Counted from the first letter of the stretch, positions 22,260 to 35,800 are shown. The stretch is DNA of 64,000 bases from Escallonia rubra (GCA_033065855.1 JAVXUO010001488.1:372001-436000); one strand, 5' to 3'. Program-made: numbers and translations. The notes: generated by a model from the sequence alone, not told the origin.

Positions 22260-25200
22260 TTGTGACAAAAAAATATGAACATTTTTTGTTTTTTATTCTA
22301 ACTATTTGTTTTATGGATTGTCATTATTTTTATGTTTTCTTTGTTTGCCTTTTTAGCTTTCATTTTTAGAAGTTTTCATTTTTATTTATTTGTGTGTGTG
22401 TGTTGTGGGGGGGGGGGGGGAGGACCTTTTGCACCAAGCCCTAGGCATGTGTTTGACCAAAGACCTCTGGGAGTGTACATTTGAAATTTGGTACACTGTC
22501 ACTGTGTTTGCATATGCTTCATCCCACATGGTAAGATTTTGCTTATTCTGTCAAGGTTGTTAATGACCAAATATGTGTGTGCTAGAGAGTAAGATTTAAA
22601 CTTTGTAAGATTTTGGTGATAATTGTTTTTCACGTTTGATGCTCAATTACGTAGTTGCGACTTGCGATAAGTAATGATATTATTCTAACCAAAAAAGAAA
22701 AAAAAAACGATTCTAGTATTAGGATTTTTTTTCGTCTTCAAAGCTTCATCCCAACATTATTCAAGCTATAATAAATCGTACTAGTCAATTTATCTCGATT
22801 ATTGGTGTTTGGTTTGAGAAAGTATGGTCTGTTTGAAATCACAGTTTTGGTTTTCAATTTCCAAAAAAATCAAAACCAGCTTAGTTTTTATTCTTTACAA
22901 AAATAAATGAGTGTTTGATTACACAAATTTTCTTTTGAGTATTTAATTATCCAGTTTTTATTTTGAGTTTTTTCTTTGGTAGTGGTGGCGAGCGGTGGCA
23001 GTGGTGGTCTCAAAACAAAAATCAAAACTAGAAACTTTAGTGATTTCAAACGCTACCTAAGTCTTTTGGTTATGTTGTTCAATACAGTTCGAAAATTTGT
23101 TTTCAGCCTAAACAACATCATATCAGTTTTGTGTCAAATATTTATAGTTTTTAGTTAAATGAGTCCAATTATCATGATAATTACAGTAAGCTTTATTCCT
23201 CAATCCTTTAATTTTTAATTTGGGAAGCTTATAGCAAGCCAGGTGATAATAGTACAACACCATCGTTCAACACGTTGACGAAAAAATTGTTTGGCCTTAA
23301 TGATGTCAAAGGTATAAAATTTCTTTTCCTCTTTCACCTCAACCGAACTAAGATTTGGGCCTTTCTTAGGGGGACTCCGACCAGTGATGGAGACTTCTGA
23401 GGCTGTTCTATAGAAGTGAGCATGGAATAGATCATCCTTTGGGTCCAAAAGTCGACCAAGTTTAGTGGCAAGATGATATATGAGATGAAAGTCGTATCAG
23501 AAATAGAGCTAGTGAATAATCTTAACTTGAAATAATTAACTTTAGCCAGCTCTTCGCATTGGATTGTTAAATAGCCTATATGCTCTGTTATTGATTAATT
23601 GGTTTAGCTGCTAAAGGTAGTACAGTCAGGGACTCTGTAATCTCTTGAAAAAGGAAAGTTCAGATCGATCTACTCATGATAAGATTTTAAATAACAAGGT
23701 CGATCGATGTGTCTAAGGCAGGGCCCAATCTGCTCTCTAATGAGGTCCATCAGTTGCTCTCTGTTGGACATCATTTATGGATTAGAAGGTGGATATTATA
23801 AGGATTGTAATAACACGAGGATAGGTATAAGGATTTGTTGACCGCCGAAGGCGTCTGGGATGCATGTAATGATAGTTATGTCCATGGGGCCTCCAACCCT
23901 GGTCATTTCCTTGTCTAAATTGGTAAATTTCTAGGTTGATGTTCCTTGAAAGTCATAAACTTGACTTGCCACCCAATAGCTATTTACCCCTTGGTCGACC
24001 TGGTCCCCCATTTTGCAGTGAGACTCTGTTGTTGGCATTTTGTCTCTTGGAGTTTCTAATTCCATTTAGAAAGTCCGTGAACGTTATCGTGCTCTCAAAC
24101 ACGCTCATTTGCATACTCTCAAAAACGTTCATCATCTTTTAGATGTGTTCATTGCTCATAATTTCCTTCCCAGAAAGATCTCCCCTTAATCCCCAAAAGG
24201 ATTTAGATGGTTTTCTCCTATACATCTTCCACCCTCATATGCCCCACTGAGTTAGAGGTTCAAGCAATGTTTGGGCTTGGGCTGCCGAATTCAGAAATAG
24301 TCATTAGGATTCCTCATAATAAGAACAATTTTTTGCAGAATTAGCACAAATCTCTATCTTACTGGGCGTGCCAAAAAATGTTTGCTTGTAAAATATTCTG
24401 GCACATACACTTGAAAGGTTTATATAAATTATGTAAAGCAGCATGCCAAGTCTTAATGGGACCGTGTATAAACACAATTTTAAATAAGTTAAAATGGTCT
24501 GACGTTTGGGGGGGGGGGGGTGTGCCTCTTTTATCTTATTCTTAAAACGATCTATGAGGACTTAAGAATATCATCAGAGCTCTTTTGGCCAAATGTTTTA
24601 GGTATATTTCAGTGCTATTTAAATTACCACTACTCTTAATTAATTTACTCGTACTCCCAATCAAACCTAGTGTATAGACACATTAAACACAGACAGTTTA
24701 CATTCTTTGTGTTCATGGTAATCAAACTCTTATAAATTGGCAACAATTTTATAATAAAAGAGTTTGAATTCAAAGACTGAATAAGCTTTGGTTATTGTTT
24801 ACGTGAGTTGAACTGTTGAATTGATGTACCTAAGATAAACTTGGTTACCTAGGGTACTGAGGTGTGCTAACGTAAATTAAGAACTAAAATGTGTATGGTG
24901 CTGAAGAAGGTTAACTGAACATTCAGAAATGAATAAGTTTGAAAATTTAGGAAGTTTAGAATCCCTTCATTTCAAAATCCTTGCATTTTGAAATCTCAGA
25001 ACTGCAAAGTTTAATGTTTGACAACTTTTACAGACGGGTATTGCATAATGATGATTGGTTAGGAAATGAAGAAATTATAAGTAAATGCTGAAACAAAATA
25101 TGAAAAATAGATGAGTGAGATTAAGGAAAAGGAGTAAGGACTATGCTCAAGTGATGTTTTTATTATTTCGATGAAAATGACTTACATTCATCACGACTCA

Positions 25201-25272
25201 ATGAAAAAATAGAAAGTGCAAATATAGTCTCACTCAACGTGTATACTAGAAGGTAAATAACTATGAATGTGT
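22260..25272. other. Gene-poor spacer between RAPTOR and the copia element
   Basis: No supported gene. Homopolymer G runs occur near 22409 and 24510, and a T-rich stretch covers 22270-22400. Sequence at 22800-23060 belongs to the dispersed aaaact-rich family also seen near 3.6 kb and 47.4 kb. All open frames here are short and not protein-like. Confidence 0.5.
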
Positions 25273-25277
25273 ATATT

Positions 25278-25567
25278 TATCAACCGGAATTATGCACATG
25301 TTAAATAAGTTCTTAACTTTAGAATCTTGACAGCTCATAACAAATGCCATGCACATGTTAAATAAGTGATAAACTTTAGAGTCTTGACAGCCCATAACAA
25401 ATGCCATGATCTATTTCACTTCCTTCTTGTATAACTTAAGTTTTGGGCATAGTTATAGGATTTTCATCTTTTACAGCTTTATTTTAGCCCATAGAATTAG
25501 CTCTTCAGTGTATATATATATAGTGCTACATGTAAATGAAACACAACAATTGATATTATTTTTGTCA
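25278..25567 (+). repeat. 5' LTR of the copia element
   Basis: It starts tatcaaccgg and ends tttttgtca. It contains an internal tandem duplication with a 57-base period (starts at 25293 and 25350; core tgcacatgttaaataagt ... gcccataacaaatgcca). A tatatata stretch near 25511 may be part of its promoter. Confidence 0.95.
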
Positions 25568-25580
25568 TGGTATCAGAGCC
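25568..25580 (+). other. Primer binding site of the copia element
   Basis: tggtatcagagcc directly abuts the 5' LTR. This is the classic plant copia site complementary to initiator methionine tRNA. Confidence 0.93.
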
Positions 25581-25838
25581 TAATATTTCCACTTAGCCCT
25601 CTTTTCTTCTTGTTTTTTTTCTCTCCTCGTCCGGCGTTCATTCTTCCCCGACCACTGTCACTCGGCTACGTCAAATTCCAGCCTGTAGCCCATAGAATCG
25701 GCCTTCGCTTCATCGGACTCTCAGGTCCCGTATCCTTCTCTGCTAGTGTGCAAGCAATCCGACAACTCTCGACAATCACTGTCGACGCATTCAATCAGAC
25801 CCGCAATCAAGGAGCGGTGTGTTTCCATCTTCATCGAC

Positions 25839-26872
25839 ATGGCTAGGGACGCAGAAACCTCCAAGCCCAAGCACCTCGATACAACTTCAGAATATTACTT
25901 GTCCAGTCAAGCAAACTCATGTAATTCCCTTAGTAAGGATACCTTGAAAGGAGACAATTATGTTGCTTGGGAACAATCGGCTATTCTGACTCTAAAATCA
26001 CACAATAAGCTTGCTTTTATTGAAGGAAGAATTACAAAACCAGACCCTAAGTCTGAAGATTTTCTAGCTTGGGATATTGTTAACTCTACGTTATGTTCTT
26101 GGATTTGTAACTCACTAGATCCCCCTATCGTGCCACTATGCCACGACTTAATGAGGCCAAATTAATATGGGATTCCTTGAAAACCCGATACTCAATACCC
26201 AATAGACCTAGGATCTATAAATTGTGGTCTGATGCGTCTATGACTACACAGGGAAGGGCCTTTGTCATGACCTATTACACGAAATTGCTTGGGATGTGGG
26301 ATGAATTGTTGACTTTGTCGCCTTTGAAGTCGTGTGGGTGTCCCAAAGGTACTGAAAAAATGAATTAGTATCAAGACTTACAGACCTACCAATTTCTCAT
26401 GGGCCTCGATGACAAGTACGCTACTTTGCGTACTCATATTATAAATATGGACCCGTTTCCCAACATAGACAGAGTCTATGCCATGGTCATGCAGGAAGAG
26501 TCTCACCGGGGCATCACAGGTAGCCGTGACACTACCCCGACGGTTGGTTTTCACGCCCAAAATGGGCCGCCTACTGCACGGTCTTCTGGCCTTGTTTCAG
26601 CCACTGCAGGGGACCCAGACCGTACATCTACAGGACGGCCCTGGTGCACATTTTGTCATCGGGTGGGTCACACACAGGAGAAATGTTATCGCCGCCTTGG
26701 TATTGCTCCGCCTGGTAAGGGGCGAGGGAGGGGTCGTGGATCGCCTGCCATGTCACAGAACGCAGTCGGCTCATCATCTGGCCCACTCCAGGCCTCTGCC
26801 GCCGTGACACAAAACAATAGCCCTTCTCTCAGCCAGGCACAGGCCGCCGCCACTTCCGGGCCTGACACCTGA
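25839..26872 (+). pseudogene. copia gag (nucleocapsid), disrupted
   Basis: The start MARDAETSKPKHLDTTSEYY leads into a gag domain (DTLKGDNYVAWEQSAILTLK). The frame shifts near 26130-26160, and an in-frame TAG follows at 26366-26368. The C-terminal part retains a zinc knuckle of the CX2CX4HX4C type (CTFCHRVGHTQEKC) and a Gly/Arg-rich tail typical of RNA-binding nucleocapsid. A TGA ends this part at 26870-26872 in the same frame as the downstream protease. No intact particle protein can be made. Confidence 0.85.
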
Positions 26873-26881
26873 GCAGATGCA

Positions 26882-28830
26882 ATGCCTCACACTTTTCTGG
26901 AATCCTCTCCATCGGGTACAGACTATCTCGTAGGTAAATCTCTGCCTACTAAACATATTTGGTTGATTGATAGCGGTGCCTTGCACCATATGATGGGGAA
27001 CTTGAATTTCTTTTCAAGTATTTGGGATATTTCACCTTCTCTGGTAGGCTTACCGGACGGTCTTCAAACTAATGCCATCAAAGCAGGCAGTGTCTCCTTG
27101 GCAGACGGCATCACTCTTCGCCACGTGCTTTATGTGCCAAACTTGACTGTTAATCTTATTTATGTCTCATGTTTAGCTATTAACGCTAACTGCTTTGTGG
27201 CTTTCTCCCATGATATATGTGTATTGCAGGACCGCACTTCTAAGAGCCCAATTGGACTGGGTAAGATGCATCGGGGGGTGTTCGTGTTTCAGCCACTCTC
27301 TACTGCTATAGTGACCGCCGTCTCTGAGTTTGAGTCCTACGAGCTCTGGCATCGGCGCATGGGGCATCCCTCCAGTCAGCCTCTTATTCATCTTCCTACA
27401 GTTTCAGTTGTTTCCCCTTCCTTTAAAATGATTTGTGATGTGTGTTGTCGTGCAAAGCACACTCGGACTGTTTTTCCTGATAGTACTAGTCGTGCTATGG
27501 ATATTTTTGGATTGATACATTGCGACATTTGGGGCCCCTATCGAGTAAGCACTATTTCTGGTGCAAAATATTTTTTGACCATTGTGGATGACTATAGTAG
27601 GTCTGTCAGGGTTTATTTAATGCATGATAAGGGTCAGACTGGTACCTTGCTTCGAAACTTCTGCAATATGGTCCATACCCAATTTGGCAAACTTGTCAAA
27701 ATAATTCAGAGCGATAACTGCTATGAATTTGATTCCCAGCCCATGACCTAATTCTACAATGATCACGATATATGACACCAAACATCTATGGTCGATACAC
27801 CCAAACAAAATGGGAGGGTTGAGAGGAAACGCCGTCATATTCTAGAGGTCGCCCGAGCCTTACGTTTTCAAGCCAACCTACCTATTAAGTTTTGGAGGGA
27901 ATGTGTACTTACCGTTGCTCACCTTATAAACCGTACTTCTTCAGCCATTCTCAAACACAAAACACCCCATGAACTCCTCTTCTAAAAGGTCCCATCATAT
28001 TCCCATATTCGGGTCTTTGGTTGTCTTTGCTATGCTCACACAAAATCCGCAGACAAATTTGCCCATAGAAGTAGACACTGTGTTTTTCTTGGGTATCCCA
28101 CGGGCAAGAAAGGTTGGCGGGTATATGATCTTGAAACTAATCAAGTTTTCTTCTCTCGGGATGTGAAGTTTGAGGAAGCCGTCTTCCCATTTACCACACC
28201 TATTAGCCCTTCTCCTACACACGCGACTACCACTTTCTGCCCAGCATGGGACTGTGCTGAACATCCTATGGCATCCCCTCCGGTGATAGGGGGAGACACA
28301 CCACCAGTGACAGGGGGAGATCCGCCACCCTCACTGGCTGCCACTCCTTCCCCTGGTCTGTCGGGTATCACTGTGGGTCCTGACCCCGATATCTCCTCTC
28401 CGGCTTCTCCATCGAGCTCTCCTACTGTTCTGTCTCCCACTCTTGGTCATGGAAAGCGACAAAAGAAAGCTCCTTCTTCTCTTAAGGACTATGTATGTCA
28501 CACTGCTCAAGTTCTTCCCCCCCTGCATCTTCAACACCCACCAACGGCTCTAGCGGTCCCAGGTATCCTTTGGCTAATTTTGTATCTTGTAAGTCATTTT
28601 CTGATGCGCACACTCAATTTTTGGATGCAGTTTCTTCTGGCTCTGAGCCGCGTTCCTACAAGACTACATCCCATGATCCAAAGTGGCGTGCAACCATGCG
28701 AGTAGAAATAGACGCTCTTGAAGCAAATGATACCTGGACTATTAAAGACTTACCTCCTGGCAAGAAGCCCATTGGCTCAAAATGGGTATACAAAATTAAA
28801 TTCAACTCTCGACGGGTCTATTGAGAGATA
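26882..28830 (+). pseudogene. copia protease and integrase, disrupted
   Basis: The aspartic protease active-site region reads LIDSGALHHMMG. The integrase zinc-binding segment (LWHRRMGHPS ... CDVCCRAKH) is followed by the catalytic-core start HCDIWGPYRV. Nonsense codons occur at 27749-27751 (before the NGRVERKRRH segment that carries the third catalytic acid) and at 27983-27985. The usual SDNG motif reads SDNC. A Pro-rich linker (28260-28450) leads to the reverse transcriptase, with another frame change near 28500. Confidence 0.85.
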
Positions 28831-30110
28831 CAAGGCCCGAGTTGTGGTTCGAGGGGATACTCAAGTTGAAGGACTTGACTATACCCAGACTTTTGCCCCA
28901 GTTGCCAAAATGGTGAGCGTTCGGGTATTCTTAGCAGTCGTCGTTATTAAAAATTGGGAGCTCCATCAAATGGACATAAACAATGCCTTTCTGCATGGTG
29001 ATCTCCATGAAGAAGTATATATATGGTCACCTCCGGGGTTCTCTCCTTCTAGCCCAAATAAGGTTCTCCGTTTGCGCAAATCTCTCTATGGTTTACGACA
29101 GTCACCCCTGCAACTGGTTTGCAAAGCTCTCCACCGCCCTACGTTCTTATGGCTTTCTTCAGTCCCATGCCGATCACACACTTTTCACCTACCGGAAAGG
29201 GGACGTCTTTCTCTCTGTCCTTGTGTATGTGGATGATTTGATACTCACTGGGAATAATAGCACCGCCTGCTCTTCGTTCAAAAAGTATCTTAGCAGCACG
29301 TGGACCGCGTGGCCTCTTTATCTCTCAGCACAAATATGCACTGGATATCCTCTCTGAATCCGGTTTATCTGCGTCCAAGCCCGCTGCCTTCCCTATGGAA
29401 CAGAACCACGGTCTTGCTCTTGTTGGGGTCCTCTCCTTTTCGACCCAGGACCATATCGGCGACTCATTGGTCGCCTTGTCTACCTCACCATTACTAGCCC
29501 TGACATTTGTTATGTGGTCCATGTCTTGTCCCAGTTCATGCAGTCTCCTCGTTCCCAACATTGGGATGCCGTACTTTGGGTTTTACGGTATCTCAAAGCC
29601 ACCCCGGGCCTAGGCTTATTTTTGTCGGCTGATAGTCCTCTTCAGATCTATGCCTTTTATGACTCAGACTGGGCCAGCTGCCTACTCACCCGATGTTCCG
29701 TTACCGGATATTTTGTTTTGGGAAATTCCCCCATTTCATGGCGTACCAAGAAACAGCTGACAGTTTCTCGATCATCTGCTGAGGCAGAATACCGTTCGAT
29801 GGCGGTAACCACTTGCGAGCTCACTTGGCTCAAATCCTTTCTTCTCTCTCTTGGCGTTCACCATGATCGTCCTATGAGACTATTTTGTGACAATCAAGCG
29901 GCATTACATATTGCTTCGAACCCGGTCTTTCATGAAAGGACCAAGCACATTGAGATTGACTGTCACTACATTGAGAGCAGCTACTTGCCGGCAACATTAG
30001 TACCGCACATGTTCGCACAGCACAGCAGGTCGTCGACATCTTCACTAAGGCACTTGGGCGTCACCAGTTTCATTATCTTTGCGGCAAGTTGGGCATTCGA
30101 AATCTCCATG
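28640..30110 (+). pseudogene. copia reverse transcriptase and RNase H, disrupted
   Basis: Reverse transcriptase motifs are visible in three different frames: GSKWVYKIKF, then YKARVVVRGDTQVEG and MDINNAFLHGDL, then LVYVDDLILTGNN with the catalytic YVDD. Frame breaks lie near 28805 and 29105. A deletion near 29290-29310 removes the stretch between the YVDD region and the following segment. RNase H is comparatively well kept in the frame ending at 30155 (YDSDWASC ... [13 protein letters not shown] ... [11 protein letters not shown] ... [12 protein letters not shown]). Confidence 0.88.
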
Positions 30111-30128
30111 CTCCAACTTAAGGGGGAG

Positions 30129-30416
30129 TATCAACCGGGTTTATGCACATGTTAAATAAGTGCTTAACTTTAGAATCTTGACAGTCCATAACAAATGCCA
30201 TGCACATGTTAAATAAGTGCTAAACTTTAGAGTCTTGACAGCCCATAACAAATGCCATGATCTATTTCACTTCCTTCTTGTATAGCTTAAGTTTTGGGCA
30301 TAGTTATAGGATTTTCATCTTTTACAGCTTCATTTTAGCCCATAGAATTAGCTCTTCAGTGTATATATATAGTGCTACATGTAAATGAAACACAACAATT
30401 GATACCATTTTTGTCA
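30129..30416 (+). repeat. 3' LTR of the copia element
   Basis: It is about 96% identical by eye to the 5' LTR, including the 57-base internal duplication, starting tatcaaccgg after the polypurine tract at 30120-30128 and ending ttgtca. It is two bases shorter because of one fewer TA unit. Confidence 0.95.
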
Positions 30417-30421
30417 ATATT

Positions 30422-32600
30422 GTCTAAATAAGTTTGGAAGGTAACACTAATAACATTATATGATCTTAGACCACCGATCTCAATTATAAACCATCTCGAA
30501 ATGTCGTTAGATCAAGGTAGACTGATGTGATGAAAACAGACACAGAGAAGAACAAATTATTGTTTATCAATATATCTAACAGTCCTAGATGGTCAAAACC
30601 ATGCAGTTGTTTATAGTAAGAATGACACCAACACATGTTCAAAATCCACTGATGTATAAATACCAACTCAGAGCCAAAAGCGGTGCAAGAGTTTTTCAAT
30701 TCAGTGTATTATCATTTGTTTTCGTTAGTTCTTACAACATTAAGACTCTCAAGGTGACACTATTTGTTACTCATTGGCAGGTTTATGTCAATGCTCGAAT
30801 CTAGCTATCAAACCACAAATATATCTAGAGAAAAAGGCAAAAAGAAGCATGAACAAAGTTTAAGGGCTATGTCTTCGATTAAAGCATGTGTTGTGGCTCA
30901 TATGTCGTGGCCTTTATTTGTTGAGCAGACAAAGTTAAACTCAATGATTAAACACTTGGTTTACAAACTAAACTTGAAAACCACTATTATATAGATACAC
31001 ACACACACGTTGCTTGGTTTCTAAACTAAACTTGAAAACCATTATATATATTTGTTGCTCTATTCTTCGTCCATGCACTGAATGGACAAACGTTATAGTT
31101 AGTTTGACGAAAGCGTTGGTCTTGTAATTTATCAATCGCTTAATTTTTAAAAGAATTTTTAAAATTATTATATATAGAGAGTTGATTCACTAGTCGTACA
31201 ACTATCGCGGATAGACAGACCAAATCACTTTTTTTTTTAAAAAATTATTGTCAGGGATGGATGTCCGCAAGGTCGTGAACTACCTTCAGTCTCATAATGG
31301 GATGGATGCCTGGGAGACGAAATTTACTTAAATATTTTTTTTGTAGATGTCGATAACGTGAACTGTCAGCTCACTGTTGACAGCTCAGCGAAGTTATCAA
31401 CACCGTCACTTTATCAAAATACACATATATACAACAACATATTATATGCTGCTCTATACTTCACGCATGCAATGAATGGGCAGTCAACGTGTGTGTCACC
31501 GTCTCATCTGGTGGCTTCCTTTGGTAATGTGGTTGGTGGCTAAGACATATGTGCAAGCTAGACGGCATTTTGATTTGCAAAACTGAAATGAAATATAAAC
31601 AAAATGAAGCTTAGGACATAAGTTTAAACCAACAGAACTAAACAAGTAAGATCACCAAAGTATTTTTTTTTTCTCTCTTTTCCTTTTAAATTGAAGCCTT
31701 TGCATCAAGGTGCATTTGACGAGGGATGGGAACAGTGCAAGAACAAGCGCATTTGTCTTTCAAATGTACTCGGTGCATGAAAGTTTAGGCAAAACTGTGT
31801 CTCCGCTGCATGAAAGAACAAATATTATGGTGCTGAGAAGTACAATTCATTTAAGACGAGTCCTTATGCAATGTAGCAGCGAGAGGCACTCCAACTTGCT
31901 GTAAGAGACCGCAAATTCTATGACCGTTAGTGAGGATATCGAATATGCAACCGGAAAGGACTTAGCTCTGGAACTTTGCGCACAAAAAACTCATGTACCA
32001 TCGTCAGATCTTTCCTCTGCTTTAAAGGTTAAATGGCTAGAGATTTGAACTCAACGATATAAATATAAAGCTTAAACAATACTCAAGCTACTGCTTTTGT
32101 GTGAAAAAATCGTAGTTCCTTGTTCATTTAGTCTCATAATCTACAATAAATTTGCACGACTGTACACAAGTTCTCTCGGACATATATATATCAGTCAAAG
32201 TACGAGAAAAAATAATTGATGGTGGTCATATAATATGTCTAAAGAAACTTAATTAAACCTAATCTCTAGATAAATGCAACATGTGACTGAAATGATGTGT
32301 TCAGAGATTTGGACTAAGAACAGTTATTCACCAGTACTAGGATATATACATTATTGCCGGAGGACTTGAACTAGTTCATTGAATGAAGAAGAAAAGAACA
32401 AAGAAAAGACCGAAAATATGGATGTGGAATTAAGTTTGGAGTGCTATCAACGTTTCTAAAAACTAAGAGAAGATAAAGATACTTTTTCCTAAACTTCTCT
32501 GTCCTTAAGAGCTGAACTTAAGTATGAAAGTTTGCAAGGGATGCGTTCGTACAAATATTAGCGTATTTTGGACTAGAGTTATTAATTTTTTAACATGGAC
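30422..32600. other. Gene-poor AT-rich spacer
   Basis: I see no supported gene, RNA or complete transposon. The longest open frames are under 80 codons and do not look like proteins. Near 30960-31060 there is a short direct repeat (acaaactaaacttgaaaaccattat in two copies about 55 bases apart). Confidence 0.4.
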
Positions 32601-32639
32601 AGTGGACCCGCAATAATATTGTAGCGATCATTTGCCTCA

Positions 32640-32805
32640 ATTGATACGTAAAACTTGAGCAATGATTTTAACTTCAGTGGTTGAAGAAGCATCTCGGAAC
32701 AACTCAACACAAAGTTCGAGTCTCACCAAAGCCGCTAAGGTTATTGAAGATGCGCTATATGCCATTCCATAAATAAAACTGTTTTTATACAAAAAAAGGT
32801 GCCTC
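32640..32805 (+). mobile_element. Probable tRNA-derived SINE relic
   Basis: The plus strand carries a degenerate RNA polymerase III A box (acttcagtggttgaag), then about 35 bases later a B box (agttcgagtctcacc). This spacing and these sequences match the tRNA-like head of plant SINEs. The 3' part ends in an A/T-rich tail (tttttatacaaaaaaagg). No target duplication could be settled by eye. Confidence 0.45.
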
Positions 32806-32829
32806 CCACTTAGGAAAGACACCGATCAT

Positions 32830-35800
32830 TTTTATCGTACATAGTTAGATGAGGTGGTTCACAACGAATCGCCACGTCCATCAACCAAAAGCTACAAGTA
32901 TATGATATCTTAGTTGTTCGAGGAACTGCATGTGGAGCTAAATATGTATCATGTATTGTAATCTGAACTAGCATATAGTTGACATTAATGTTAAGTTGCT
33001 GTCAAATCTAGCACAAGAACCCAACTCGATGTTGAGAAAAGAGAAAGAGAAGAAGATGCAGAACATAAAGAAAGGCAAAAGGGAAGCATAACTTTTGATC
33101 CCTTGATGCAATGAACAGAGTGGTGCACATGGAGGATGGCCAAATGAGTTAAGAACTTGATGTTCCAACAAAAGATCCAATGAAATGGTTTGGAGAGTTT
33201 GTGGGGTTCACCTGTTAACCAAGCCAAGCTTTCCAATGGGCCCTGTGGGTCTACAGGAATCAAGGTGAAGTATACAAAGTTGTCCAGGGAATCAAGTGAA
33301 TGAGTGGCCTCCTCCTCCTCCTTTCCAGCACCCTAACTTGTATGAGAGAACTCCCCCCCACCCCCAGTCCCCACCAACCCACAGAAGACAACAATCTCCA
33401 CACAAAGGTGTTGAAGGTGGCAAGACCAGAAAGGTTGACCTAGAAATCTGAACATTTTGTTATTAAAGTATAGAAAACTTTATCTCATTTTCTCATGTCC
33501 AGCTTTCTTCATTGCTTTCTGTGCAGCATACAGTAGAAAAAAATTAAAGGGACTGTGAGCATATATGCCAAGCACAGAAACAGAGAGTGAGGACACATTC
33601 CAACCCATAGGGCACAACTGTGTTGTCCCTACAATGAAAAGTTTCAAATGCCATTAGATCAGAGGCGAGTAGGTCCTATCAGCAATGCCATGAAACAGGA
33701 CATGAAAGAGTGGGGCTATTTGCATTTATTTTGTGTTTCACATGCTCTGGGAACATTTTCAATAGATGCCTGCACTCATGTGGCACCCTGCCCTGCCTAA
33801 TCTTCTCTAGCACAAGTTTGACCAAAAGCTGAGCCTCTCTCAATCGTTGTTACGTGATGATTTTGCATTTATGCTGTCATCTGAAGGTTGAACACTCAAA
33901 ATTCTAATTAAACAGTCACACTCTTGCTTTAGAACTATGCCAATGTTGGTGCACTGTTTACCAAAATAGTCAAGTTCAGTTCGGAGGAGAAGGATTGCAC
34001 TAACAACACCCAAAAACTCTTTCAGTGTGATGAATTTGCATGGGTTTCTGGAAGCATAATTACGATCAGAAATCATAGGAAACAACATTTTATGTCCTGG
34101 TTGTAGGTGTAGAGGATGAATCAAGTACTAGGGCTGTGTCAGAACATGAAGAAACACAACTGTTTCTTGGTCTCCTGAAGAAACACAATGAGTATTAACA
34201 ACATAATTTGGGTGGGTTTCTGCAGAAGGTGAGGCTTCACCAATACAATGGGATGATGATTTTTGCTAACAAACATGTGTGCCCACAATTAATAAGTTGG
34301 AAAATTACTACTATAAATCTAGTACTTGAAACCAACTAATTTTGTCCCGTCCGTCCTTTTCGATGGGCAACTATCGACTTCTATATTTACGCCTCAAAAA
34401 ATGATCTTCTTGATATTGAACTTCTTCCGGGATGTTTAACGTTTCTCCTGACCACGCAATTAAGGACAAATATTAAACATCAAGAGATTTCATTAGTTAA
34501 TTTAAGAACGCAATCACTAATTATAAAACAACAAAAGTCAGTCACTTTTGAAGGGATGGGTGCAGTATAATAAAATATTAGGTACATGCATGTAGAGTAT
34601 TCTATCATACGAGGAATACTGTGAGATTTGTTATAAGCTCATAAAACGTAGGAGAAACTATTTCATTTGTCACTTAAAGGTTGATAATTGTCATTAAAGT
34701 ATTTTTAGCAACAAAAAGGACTAAAATTAGCATTTTCCTATCAAAATTCATCTGATAAAAAGGCCCGAAAGTTGGTGACTAAAAATACTAACCCAACTAG
34801 CTTGGAGTCTGCTAAGATCCAGATCCAGATCAATGAATTTGTTTGGCTCCAAATAACCAAAACTTTAGCAGCACTTTTGCTTTACATGGCCCATAACTGA
34901 AGGGTTTTGCAAGGACAGGACTTCACAACTATGATGGTGAAAACATCCAAGGCCCATCAGATTTTCTAAGGCATGCCCATCCATCCTTTGCAACCCAATT
35001 ATGGGCTCTCAACCAACCATGGGCTCTCACTTTTGGTTTGCTGCGTCTGGGGTTAACAACTACTTTCGATCGAGGCCCATCCACCTAGTCGGAGAAAAAT
35101 TTCAGTTCAACCGTCAGGACGATGTAAGGTCAAACGGGAGTGATTTAACGAGATGAAATGATTTCGAGACAATAGCAGGTCAATGTAATATTAGTCGATT
35201 ATACCACGTCATATCTATTACAGTTATATTAAAAAAAAATTAAATAGCCAAAAATTGCATCAAGAGGACAAACTGCGATAAAATTTGCTGAAAAAAGTAT
35301 TTCCGTGTTGTCTACATCAGTGAATCTTAGTATCTTAATATTCTCGAAAGGGAGGCTTGTTTCAGCTCCGATATGTTATTTCACCCTCTTATCTGTCTCT
35401 AAAAAGTTAATAGCTCTCCCATGTTTAGCAACAATAATGGGCAAAAAATGACAAACAAATAATTTATGTACCGTTTGAAAACTGGTTGGTTTTCAAAAAT
35501 TGTAACTGATTTCAAACAGACCATTAGTTCGGGTTTAACTTAGAAAAGCCTCAACAAAGATCATCTTACAAGCTGAAGGAGTGACTAAGAAACGTCACCT
35601 TCATCTTCAATCAACAAGATCAACCTCATGAGGTATCCATTGACCCGACCCGAAAGGGATGGAAAACCAAATAGGTGGGCATGTCGACATTTTCACGTAA
35701 AGTCCACGAAAATGAAGGTACGGATGGTTTAATACAAGCAGATCCATCCTAGGATGAGCACACAATGTCCTCATTCGTTTGGTATGACGCAGTACTCTGA

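Larger units (their letters stand above)
25278..30416 (+). mobile_element. Ty1/copia LTR retrotransposon, complete in outline, coding region broken
   Basis: The element is about 5.1 kb, bounded by 290- and 288-base LTRs and flanked by an exact 5-bp target duplication (ATATT at 25273-25277 and 30417-30421). Immediately after the 5' LTR comes the initiator-Met-tRNA-type primer site tggtatcagagcc; before the 3' LTR is the polypurine tract aagggggag. Coding order is gag, protease, integrase, reverse transcriptase, RNase H, which defines Ty1/copia. By eye the two LTRs differ at about ten positions plus one TA-repeat length change, so the insertion is not recent but not ancient. Stops, frameshifts and a deletion disable it. 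Both LTRs begin TA rather than the usual TG. Confidence 0.95.

Noticed and set aside
32655-32730. A functional tRNA gene
   Set aside because: A- and B-box-like motifs are present, but no acceptor stem or anticodon arm can be folded; SINE relic preferred.
33480-33840. microRNA precursor (a stretch resembles miR156)
   Set aside because: agagagtgaggac differs from miR156 at key positions and there is no long matching arm.
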